Source of the DNA: JASJBU01 sp965372385
GTDB taxonomy: Bacteria > Pseudomonadota > Gammaproteobacteria > Chromatiales > Chromatiaceae
Length of the DNA stretch: 6,454 nt
Direction of reading: 5' to 3'
Assembly: GCA_965372385.1 (NCBI GenBank)
Contig: CBDVCD010000206.1
Coordinates: forward strand, 1 to 6,454
Of the stretch, positions 1 through 6,023 are shown one piece after another. Made by a program: the position numbers and the translations under genes. The notes beneath the pieces were generated by a model. It had not been told where the DNA came from, did no database searches, and saw only the letters and a list, made by a program, of their open reading frames with translations. The stretch's first letter is position 1, and every line of letters begins with the position of its first letter.

Positions 1-65
1 CGCTCAACAAACACGCCCGTTGGGGACTTAGGTAACTGAATTCTGACGCGGTAGGGTTTTATGTT

Positions 66-198
66 GGCTCTGTATGTATTAGGTGTTGGTCCCTTGTCCC
101 GCTTGTTGCTAGCGCTAATCCTCAATACTGGTATTTAGCTGAATAACAAAGGTTAGCACCATAGACAGAAAGAACCAACACTTAACACTAACAGAGCC
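66..198. repeat. Degenerate inverted-repeat element (25-bp arms)
   Basis: Left arm 66-90 and right arm 174-198 are inverted copies of each other with 21 of 25 positions matching. Both outer ends read GGCTCTGT and both inner ends read GTGTTGGT. The 83-bp interior contains further partial self-complementarity (GCTAA at 115-119 with TTAGC at 135-139). The size and plan, about 130 bp with long arms, resemble the two palindromic elements at 3128-3239 and 4464-4618, but I see no shared core sequence. It could be a decayed miniature transposable element or a structured RNA; no open frame lies inside. Confidence 0.55.
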
Positions 199-372
199 TT
201 TATGTTTGAAGTAAAAATCGTCAGGAAGGTTATTTCGAGTAGACCCGCAGAGAGAGAAGGCGCGCCAGATACTAACGGCCAACGCTGGGGGGAGTTCGGT
301 ACGAGGGCACAATCACGGGTGATAGTTCCGGATGCATCAATGCCAAACAAGAGATATCCATGCTCCCGCTCA

Positions 373-402
373 ACAAAAAAAAGCCCGCTATCAAGCGGGC
401 TT
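373..402 (-). terminator. Rho-independent terminator of apbC
   Basis: Read on the minus strand, an 8-bp perfect GC-rich stem (395-402 with 381-388, arms AAGCCCGC and GCGGGCTT) encloses a 6-nt loop and runs directly into a run of eight T (complement of the A run at 375-382). It lies about 30 bp beyond the apbC stop codon in the right orientation. This is a textbook intrinsic terminator. Confidence 0.93.
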
Positions 403-432
403 CATATCAGGCATCGTCCCCGGTGAGATCGA

Positions 433-1524
433 TCAGTTGTTCTGGATCACGATGTTGGGGAACTTGGCGGCGTAGTCCTTGGCCTGCAGCGACAGCTTGG
501 CTGCGGTCTTACGGGCGATCTCGCGATAGATTTGCGAGATGCGTGAATCCGGCTCCGCCACCACGGTGGGTTTGCCGCTATCGGTCTCGGCGCGGATACG
601 GATATCCAGCGGCAGGGAACCCAGCAGGTCCACATTGTACTGTTTAGCCATGGAGGCGCCACCGCCTTCGCCGAAGATATGCTCTTCATGGCCGCAGTTG
701 GAGCAGATATGGGTGCTCATGTTCTCCACGATACCCAGCACCGGCACCTCCACCTTCTCGAACATCTTCAGGCCCTTGCGGGCGTCGAGCAGGGCGATGT
801 CCTGGGGTGTGGTGACGATCACCGCACCGGAGACCGGCACCTTCTGGGCCAGGGTCAGCTGGGTGTCGCCGGTGCCCGGCGGCAGATCCACCACCAGGTA
901 GTCCAGGCTGTCCCAGTTGGTGTCGTTCAGCAGTTGCTCAAGCGCCTGGGTGACCATCGGGCCACGCCAGATCATCGGGGTCTCCTCGTCGACCAGAAAC
1001 CCGATGGACATGGCCTGCATGCCATAGCCCACCATCGGTTCCAGGGTCTTGCCGTCTTTAGACTCCGGCTTGCCGCTGATACCCAGCATACGGGGCTGGG
1101 AAGGACCATAGATATCCGCATCCAGCAGGCCGACCTTGGCACCCTCTTCTATCAGGGCCAGGGCCATGTTTACCGCGGTAGTGGACTTGCCCACACCGCC
1201 CTTGCCTGAGGCCACGGCGATGATGTTCTTGATGTTGTCGATCGGCTTGAGCGACTTCTGCACCGAGTGGGAAACAATCTTTGAGGTCACACTGATCTCG
1301 GCAGAGGCAACACCGTCGACACCCTCAACCTGCGCCTTGACAGCAGCAGTAATATCATCGACACAGCCCTTGGCGGGAAAACCCAACTCAATGGCAATCT
1401 TGACCTTGTCGCCTTCGATCTCGACACCCTTTACCGCTTTGGCGGTAACCAGGTCTTTCTCCAAATGGGGCTCAACGTAGCCTTTGATGGCTTCGTTGAT
1501 CTGATCTTTTGTTAATTCAGACAT
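433..1524 (-). CDS. apbC: Mrp/ApbC/NBP35-family iron-sulfur cluster carrier ATPase
   Basis: A cytosolic P-loop ATPase that, in its family, binds a 4Fe-4S cluster, probably between two subunits, and hands it to apo-proteins. The 363-residue protein is of normal length. Residues 1-90 form the MIP18/DUF59-type N-terminal domain, ending near FPAKGCVDD (49-57). The ATPase domain follows: deviant Walker A GKGGVGKST (107-115), switch motif DADIYGPSQP (135-144), Walker B region DLPPGTGD (213-220), and the cluster-ligating CxxC, Cys274 and Cys277. Both lysines of the MinD/Mrp-type P-loop are present. The ATG start is supported by AGGAG at 1533-1537, eight bases upstream. It is transcribed alone, divergent from the transporter gene, and ends in an intrinsic terminator. 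Family assignment is secure; the client proteins cannot be read from sequence. Confidence 0.97.
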   Translation of the reverse strand: MSELTKDQINEAIKGYVEPHLEKDLVTAKAVKGVEIEGDKVKIAIELGFPAKGCVDDITAAVKAQVEGVDGVASAEISVTSKIVSHSVQKSLKPIDNIKNIIAVASGKGGVGKSTTAVNMALALIEEGAKVGLLDADIYGPSQPRMLGISGKPESKDGKTLEPMVGYGMQAMSIGFLVDEETPMIWRGPMVTQALEQLLNDTNWDSLDYLVVDLPPGTGDTQLTLAQKVPVSGAVIVTTPQDIALLDARKGLKMFEKVEVPVLGIVENMSTHICSNCGHEEHIFGEGGGASMAKQYNVDLLGSLPLDIRIRAETDSGKPTVVAEPDSRISQIYREIARKTAAKLSLQAKDYAAKFPNIVIQNN

Positions 1525-1590
1525 TGCTGATTCTCCTGCCTAAAGGCCACGAAATTCGGGCCAAATCATTCACTGAAAACTTGGCGGGGG

Positions 1591-1621
1591 ATTCTACACC
1601 AAATCAAAATAAATTTACCAA
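1591..1621 (-). promoter_or_regulatory. Possible sigma70 promoter of apbC
   Basis: On the minus strand TAGAAT (1591-1596) is a good -10 box, preceded after 19 bases by TTGGTA (1616-1621) as a poor -35 box. The spacer is AT-rich, unlike the surrounding sequence. It would place the transcription start about 60 bases upstream of the apbC ATG. The spacing is longer than the optimum of 17, so this is only a candidate. Confidence 0.35.
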
Positions 1622-1762
1622 GCATTTTGCTGGGTTTTAGCGCCATTCCTACCCAAGTTGCTGAATCGGCAACATGCTTATGGAACATAGGAGCAACATC
1701 CTAACCGCGCTACAATCATCTTGACGCATCAAGAACAGGTAATCGGCATCCGTTGATCCTTT

Positions 1763-3121
1763 ATGGGAATAGTTAACATCTTCTGGCCGCAGCGGGACGA
1801 ACGGCGACTGCTCGGGCGTTTCTACCTGGTCGATGGCATCGCCGAGTTTTTCAATGTCATCTGGCCGTTTCAGTTTGCCTACCTGTTCATGGTGATGGAG
1901 CGACCCGAGTGGGCGGTTATCCCGTTGCTGGTGCAATCCATTATCTCCCTGCTCGCACAGATACCGACCGGTGCTTTGGCGGATCGCTATGGCAGAAGAC
2001 GCTCAGTCATTCTGGGGGATGGCTTGACCGCGATCGGCATCATGCTAGTGCCGTTGGCTAGCCAACTGCAGGGTATCGAGCAGTTGAGTGGCGTGTGCAT
2101 CAGTTTCGGGATAATAGGGTTCGGCCAGGCGATGGTATCCGGTGCGGGAGAGGCCTGGGTCATTGATAACCTGGCGGTAGCGGGGCACGGAGAGCTGCTC
2201 GAGAACTATTTCGGCCGGGTCAATTCGTTCAAGGCCTTGGGCGGAGTCGGCGCCGGCTTACTGGCACTACTGCTCCTGATGAGTGTGGAAATCTCCCATC
2301 AGTGGCTTGACCTGCTCTGGTATATCGCGGCCTTTGGTGTGTTGTTCGGGGTCGCCGTTGAACTTAGCATCAGCGAGCAGCGTCCCTTACCGGATGGCGC
2401 TGATGATGGGTATGTCCGACCACCACTGTTCACCACCATCCGTTTGGGCTTCCGGGTCCTGCGTCGATCACGCGTGCTGTTGTTTTTTGCTGTAGCGCTC
2501 GTTGTCGCCTCGTTTCCAGAGTCGGCGACCGATGACGCCTTCGATATGTCGCTAATCACTAAAGGGATGGATGCGCGCGGACTCGCCCCCCTGGCCGTCA
2601 TCAACAACATTATCGGCATTACCGCGCCACTGCTCGGGATGTTTCTATTGAGGAAGTTTGGCGCAACACCCGTGTTGAGCCTGTTTCTGATCATTCCCGC
2701 CCTGCTGGTGAGTTCGCTGTTTATCGCACCCTTGCTGGAGGTCGTCATCGCCCTCTATGTCCTGCTCGATTTTTACGACGGCATCTGGAATCCTGTCGCC
2801 GATGCCCATCTGCAGACCCTGATTACATCGGATAGCCGCGCAACAGTGGTCTCCATCGTGAATTATGCGGGTGGTATGATGGAGCTGTTCGGCATTGCCC
2901 TATTTGCCTGGTTGCTCGGTGAGCACAGCGAAGAACTGAGTGACAGTGTACCGGACCTCGTCAGTGCATTTTCCGGTGAGTCAGCAGCCGCGATGGAAAT
3001 ACCTAAGAGCCTGTTTCAACTCTCATTACCGGATTTAGCGATCCTGATTTTTGTCTTCTCAGCGCTGCTCGCCCTGCCATTTGTTTTCCTGAGCGCTCGC
3101 TACAAGAGGGACCGAAACTAA
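1763..3121 (+). CDS. Major facilitator superfamily (MFS) transporter
   Basis: A 452-residue inner-membrane secondary transporter; the substrate is unknown. Motif A of the superfamily is clear after the second helix: GALADRYGRRR at 70-80. About twelve hydrophobic segments can be drawn (roughly 18-43, 51-69, 83-101, 107-126, 157-175, 183-200, 235-252, 275-296, 303-321, 324-340, 361-386, 423-444). A polar central loop near 203-235 separates the two six-helix halves. SGAGEAWVID (127-136) and the segment near RATVVSIVNYAGG (359-371) match features common in drug/proton antiporter-like members. The ATG at 1763 is the first possible start, since an in-frame TGA lies at 1754-1756 and a later start would remove helix 1; it has no Shine-Dalgarno sequence. 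I see only a poor promoter candidate upstream (TACAAT at 1711-1716). It heads the rightward genes and may export or import the compound handled by the next two. Superfamily secure, role inferred. Confidence 0.9.
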   Translation: MGIVNIFWPQRDERRLLGRFYLVDGIAEFFNVIWPFQFAYLFMVMERPEWAVIPLLVQSIISLLAQIPTGALADRYGRRRSVILGDGLTAIGIMLVPLASQLQGIEQLSGVCISFGIIGFGQAMVSGAGEAWVIDNLAVAGHGELLENYFGRVNSFKALGGVGAGLLALLLLMSVEISHQWLDLLWYIAAFGVLFGVAVELSISEQRPLPDGADDGYVRPPLFTTIRLGFRVLRRSRVLLFFAVALVVASFPESATDDAFDMSLITKGMDARGLAPLAVINNIIGITAPLLGMFLLRKFGATPVLSLFLIIPALLVSSLFIAPLLEVVIALYVLLDFYDGIWNPVADAHLQTLITSDSRATVVSIVNYAGGMMELFGIALFAWLLGEHSEELSDSVPDLVSAFSGESAAAMEIPKSLFQLSLPDLAILIFVFSALLALPFVFLSARYKRDRN

Positions 3122-3127
3122 CAAGAA

Positions 3128-3239
3128 CGTTGGATAGTCGACATACCCAAGCGAGGGTGTCGGCGGCAGGGACGCCACCGTCAAGCCTACAGGGACGTAT
3201 TCACGGCGCCTCTCGCTTGGGTATGTCGACTATCCAACG
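3128..3239. repeat. Palindromic REP-like element 1 with 28-bp perfect arms
   Basis: Arms 3128-3155 and 3212-3239 are exact inverted copies (28 of 28), starting CGTTGGATAGTCGACATACC. The 56-bp interior holds a GC-rich imperfect hairpin (CGGCGG at 3161-3166 with CCACCG at 3175-3180). On the minus strand this hairpin is preceded by the tetranucleotide GTAG (complement of 3187-3190), the layout of REP sequences. The interior block 3178-3203 recurs with 23 of 26 identities at 4561-4586, and 3159-3171 recurs with 12 of 13 at 4491-4503. It fills most of the 156-bp spacer, starting 6 bases after the transporter stop codon. No T run follows either arm, so it is not a standard terminator, though such a structure could protect the upstream mRNA 3' end. 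Confidence 0.9.
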
Positions 3240-3263
3240 ACCACTTTAGAAAGTATGACCCAC

Positions 3264-3281
3264 ATGGAATTGATGCCATGA
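3264..3281 (+). other. Possible 5-codon leader ORF overlapping the decarboxylase start
   Basis: ATG at 3264 opens a five-codon frame (MELMP) whose TGA at 3279-3281 overlaps the ATG of the decarboxylase gene as ATGA. A purine-rich AGAAAG (3248-3253) sits ten bases upstream of 3264, whereas the decarboxylase ATG itself has only a weak TGGA in front. The arrangement would permit translational coupling. It is short enough to be chance. Confidence 0.25.
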
Positions 3282-4447
3282 ATTCAGCAGAGCAATCCGA
3301 GACCCTGAGAAACAGCGCAATCAGCACACCGGCGTTCGTGATCGATTCGGCCGTTCTGTCGGAAGATGCTCAACAGGCCCGGAATCTGGTCTGCGACTCA
3401 GAGACAAACCTGCTCTTCGCGATGAAATCTTTCTCCATTGCCAGCGGTTTGCAGCAGCTGGCAGAAAAGATCGACGGTTTTGCAGCCAGTTCCCTGTTCG
3501 AGGTGCGGCTCGCCCGGCGCATTCTCCAGCCAGGGCAGACAATCCACCTCACAACGCCAGGACTGCGTAACGATGAGATATCAGCTGTCTGTGATCTGGC
3601 CGACTATCTATCCTTCAACTCTATCCCCCAGTGGTTGCGATTCCGTGAGCTGGCAACAAATCGTATCAACTGTGGCTTAAGGATCAATCCGCAACTGTCA
3701 TTTGTAAACGATTCCCGCTACGATCCCAGCAGGCGCAGTTCCAAACTCGGTATACCCCTGGATGAGCTGCAGTCCTTGCTAGGGTCGTCACCGCGGCAGC
3801 TGGACGGCATTAGGGGCATTCACTTTCATAACAACTGTGACAGCAATGATCTCTCTCCTGTGCTGGAAACGGTGGATCGTCTGCTGGAGACACTCGACCC
3901 TCTGCTCGAACAAATCGAATGGATCAACCTGGGTGGCGGCTATCTGTTCAACGACGTCTTCAACACCGAGGCACTGGCGCAGGCCAAGACCCGCTTGCAC
4001 GCTCGAGGAGCCTTTCGACTGTTCATGGAACCTGGGGCGTCGCTGGTACGCCGTGCCGGTTGTTTCGTGGCATCGGTAGTTGACCTGTTCAGCAGTGATG
4101 GTCGGCAGGTTGCGGTACTCGATACCAGCGTCAATCATATGCCCGAAGTGTTCGAGTACCAGTTTTTGCCGGAGGTGGAGGGTGACGCGGAAAGCAATGA
4201 GCACAGCTATCTGCTGGCTGGCTCCAGTTGTCTGGCAGGCGATCTGTTCGGCGAAGTTGCTTTTCGGCAACCCATTGAGATCGGTACCCGGATCATTTTT
4301 CCAAACATGGGCGCCTACTCCATGGTCAAGGCCAATATGTTCAACGGCATCAACCTACCTACCATCTATCTGTTGAAGGACGACGCTGAACTCGAGGAGA
4401 TCAAACGATTCGAGTTCGAGGATTTTCTAACCTTTTGTGCCATTTGA
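3278..4447 (+). CDS. Fold-III PLP-dependent decarboxylase, carboxynorspermidine decarboxylase (NspC)-like
   Basis: A 389-residue cytosolic PLP enzyme of the alanine racemase/ornithine decarboxylase fold, closest in motifs to carboxynorspermidine/carboxyspermidine decarboxylases, which release CO2 to give norspermidine or spermidine. Lys50 in FAMKSF is the expected Schiff-base lysine. Further signatures are GLRINP (133-138), the HFHNNC block (182-187), phosphate-binding LGGGY (218-222), EPGAS (251-255), DTSVNHMPEVFEYQF (282-296), active-site CLAGD (318-322) and MVKANMFNGINLP (349-361). All key positions appear intact and the length matches the family. Departures include AMKSF where NspC usually has ALKCF-like sequence and HFHNNCDS where HFHxLCE is usual, so the substrate may differ. 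The ATG at 3278 gives the normal family N-terminus but lacks a good ribosome binding site. The dehydrogenase that normally accompanies nspC is absent. Both flanking spacers hold related palindromes. Confidence 0.85.
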   Translation: MNSAEQSETLRNSAISTPAFVIDSAVLSEDAQQARNLVCDSETNLLFAMKSFSIASGLQQLAEKIDGFAASSLFEVRLARRILQPGQTIHLTTPGLRNDEISAVCDLADYLSFNSIPQWLRFRELATNRINCGLRINPQLSFVNDSRYDPSRRSSKLGIPLDELQSLLGSSPRQLDGIRGIHFHNNCDSNDLSPVLETVDRLLETLDPLLEQIEWINLGGGYLFNDVFNTEALAQAKTRLHARGAFRLFMEPGASLVRRAGCFVASVVDLFSSDGRQVAVLDTSVNHMPEVFEYQFLPEVEGDAESNEHSYLLAGSSCLAGDLFGEVAFRQPIEIGTRIIFPNMGAYSMVKANMFNGINLPTIYLLKDDAELEEIKRFEFEDFLTFCAI

Positions 4448-4463
4448 TATCAATAATTACATA

Positions 4464-4618
4464 AGTAATCGCATGCGTGTGAGCGCAACCGTCGGCGGGA
4501 GGGCCATTCCTTTGCATCCTGCAATCACGGCATTTGTACCTCCCTGTACGGCAGACCCCGCCGTCGAGCGTACAGGGAGGTATTCATAGCATGTTGCGAG
4601 CACACGTCTGCGATTACT
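4464..4618. repeat. Palindromic REP/BIME-like element 2 with 26-bp arms
   Basis: Outer arms 4464-4489 and 4593-4618 match as an inverted repeat at 22 of 26 positions. The four mismatches form two symmetric 2-nt internal loops (at 4474-4475 and 4482-4483), and the arms share no sequence with those of element 1. Inside, a second perfect 14-bp inverted repeat (4537-4550 with 4569-4582, TACCTCCCTGTACG and its complement) means the shared REP-like motif occurs twice head to head, as in BIME mosaics. The block 4561-4586 is 23/26 identical to 3178-3203 of element 1 in the same orientation. Relative to element 1 it carries roughly 50 extra bases (about 4504-4556). It begins 16 bases after the decarboxylase stop and ends 15 bases before the next start codon. 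Confidence 0.85.
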
Positions 4619-4633
4619 TTCGGGACGGTTAAT

Positions 4634-5968
4634 ATGTTAAGAATCTACGAAGAAGAGCTTGAGTTCCCTGTCATCGAGGGTCATCGTGACTTGTTGCCGT
4701 ACCTGAGCCGGATGGTGAAAAAGCATCTGACCCACGGCCTTCTTCCGGTTCGTTTTGCAATCACCGAGACGACTGCAACCCATTATAAATGTGAGCTGGG
4801 GGTGGTGTCCGGACTGCTTGACGCTCAACTCGAACATAGCTGCTCGATTTTTGACTACGCACCGAGAGTGGTGGAAAACACTTCGGCATTCAATGCGGTG
4901 TTACTAGTACCCACCGGAATCGGCAGTACGATCGGTGGGCACGCCGGAGACGCCAACCCCGTTGCGCGCCTGCTGGCATCGGTGTGCGACACCCTGATCA
5001 CTCACCCGAATGTGGTCAATGCCTCAGACATCAACGACCTTCCCGAAAATGGATTGTATGTCGAGGGCAGCGTGATCACACGCCTTTTGATGGGCGACTC
5101 GGGCCTGCAGCCGGTGCGTTCCAACCGCTTACTTGTGGTCATCGATGAACATCCTGACCAGGTGTTTACCGATGTCGCGATCAACTCGGTCAGTGCTGCC
5201 CGGGCCTCCTATGGGTTGAACTGTCCTTCGGTTGTTCGTCTCGATCCACCGATATACGTCAAAGCGGTGTATGCCCCTTCAGGACGTGCCGTGGGCATAG
5301 TCGAACGGCTCGAAGGCTTGATCGAGGTGCTCGAAGAATTCAAGGGTCAGTATGATGCGCTGGCACTCTCCACCCAGATCGATGTACCGAAAAACTATCA
5401 CGTTGACTACTACTCCGCTCGCGGAGAGATGATCAATCCCTGGGGCGGACCGGAAGCGATATTCACTCACGCCATCTCTTCCCTCTACGACATCCCGACA
5501 GCACATGCCCCGATGTGCGAATCACAGGAAATTGCCAACCTCAAGTTGGGTGTCATCGATCCTCGCATGGCGGCCGAGGATATCTCCATCGGTTACTTCA
5601 TGTGCGTCTTGAAAGGATTACAACGCAGCCCGCGGCTGGTGAAAGACCTGAGCCGCGGCAACCAACCAGGGGTGCTGAGCGCATCGGATATATCCTGCCT
5701 GGTGATTCCCGATGGCTGTGTCGGCCTGCCCACGCTGGCCGCATTGGAGCAGGGAATCCCGGTGATTGCCGTGCGCGAAAACCGGAATATTATGCAAAAC
5801 GACCTGAGCGCCCTGCCCTGGGCAGCGGATCAGTTACACGTCGTTGAAAATTATTGGGAAGCCGCCGGGGTGATGTCGGCGCTCAAACAAGGGGTTGATC
5901 CGATGTCTGTTCGCCGCCCCATGCCTGACACCGCTCAAGTCAAACGAACCAATCCTGAAGTCAGCTGA
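4634..5968 (+). CDS. DUF3326-family protein, function unknown
   Basis: A 444-residue protein with the conserved core of the DUF3326 family, known from cyanobacteria and scattered bacteria and without an established reaction. The signature is strong: PTGIGSTIGGHAGDANPVAR (93-112), LITHPNVVNAS (121-131), LYVEG (141-145), NPWGGPEAIFTHAIS (268-282), AHAPM (290-294), DPRMAAEDISIGYF (309-322) and GLPTLAALEQGIPVIAV (364-380). The last looks like a nucleotide- or sugar-binding Rossmann-type turn, but that is a guess. Residues 1-85 precede the core; from memory many family members begin near the PTGIG motif, so this may be an extra N-terminal domain. No signal peptide or membrane helix is seen, so it is probably cytosolic. 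GGGACGG (4622-4628) is a modest ribosome binding site for the ATG at 4634 and lies directly after the palindrome's right arm. It follows the decarboxylase in the same direction; a shared pathway is inferred. Confidence 0.8.
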   Translation: MLRIYEEELEFPVIEGHRDLLPYLSRMVKKHLTHGLLPVRFAITETTATHYKCELGVVSGLLDAQLEHSCSIFDYAPRVVENTSAFNAVLLVPTGIGSTIGGHAGDANPVARLLASVCDTLITHPNVVNASDINDLPENGLYVEGSVITRLLMGDSGLQPVRSNRLLVVIDEHPDQVFTDVAINSVSAARASYGLNCPSVVRLDPPIYVKAVYAPSGRAVGIVERLEGLIEVLEEFKGQYDALALSTQIDVPKNYHVDYYSARGEMINPWGGPEAIFTHAISSLYDIPTAHAPMCESQEIANLKLGVIDPRMAAEDISIGYFMCVLKGLQRSPRLVKDLSRGNQPGVLSASDISCLVIPDGCVGLPTLAALEQGIPVIAVRENRNIMQNDLSALPWAADQLHVVENYWEAAGVMSALKQGVDPMSVRRPMPDTAQVKRTNPEVS

Positions 5969-6023
5969 TAGTGCCATGCAGAACGACCAGCGGACATAAA
6001 AAACGGGAACAGGGTCCGGCTCT

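Larger units (their letters stand above)
1..432. other. Gene-poor stretch downstream of apbC
   Basis: I see no convincing gene here. Short open frames exist on both strands (for example 202-426 plus and 153-350 minus), but none gives a recognisable protein, none has a good ribosome binding site, and the plus-strand frame runs through the apbC terminator. The stretch holds a degenerate inverted repeat at 66-198, the apbC terminator at 373-402, and an 11-bp direct repeat (1-11 and 367-377). No tRNA, rRNA or CRISPR pattern is visible. It could be decayed accessory DNA. Confidence 0.6.

Noticed and set aside
66..198. Integron attC site
   Set aside because: One ACTTAAC-like core is visible, but no matching GTTRRRY core and no flanking cassette structure or integrase.
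153..350. 65-codon minus-strand open frame downstream of apbC, with a hydrophobic C-terminal half
   Set aside because: It could be a small membrane peptide or a gene remnant, but there is no clear ribosome binding site, no family match I recognise, and it overlaps the right arm of an inverted repeat.
202..426. 74-codon plus-strand open frame in the left intergenic stretch
   Set aside because: No recognisable protein, no ribosome binding site, and it reads through the apbC terminator and almost into the antisense of apbC.
447..1480. Several long open frames antisense to apbC (for example 679-1209 plus)
   Set aside because: They are shadows of a strongly conserved Mrp/ApbC gene in GC-rich sequence; their translations are low-complexity and unrelated to known proteins.
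1711..1733. Promoter/operator for the transporter gene (TACAAT and the CTTGA/TCAAG palindrome)
   Set aside because: No acceptable -35 box at 16-18 bp and the palindrome arms are only 5 bp, so it cannot be told from chance.
3128..3239. Palindrome 1 as an ordinary rho-independent terminator
   Set aside because: The stem is far longer than typical, the loop is 56 nt, and no T run follows on either strand.
3788..4270. 160-codon minus-strand frame inside the decarboxylase gene
   Set aside because: It lies wholly opposite a well-conserved PLP enzyme and gives no recognisable product.
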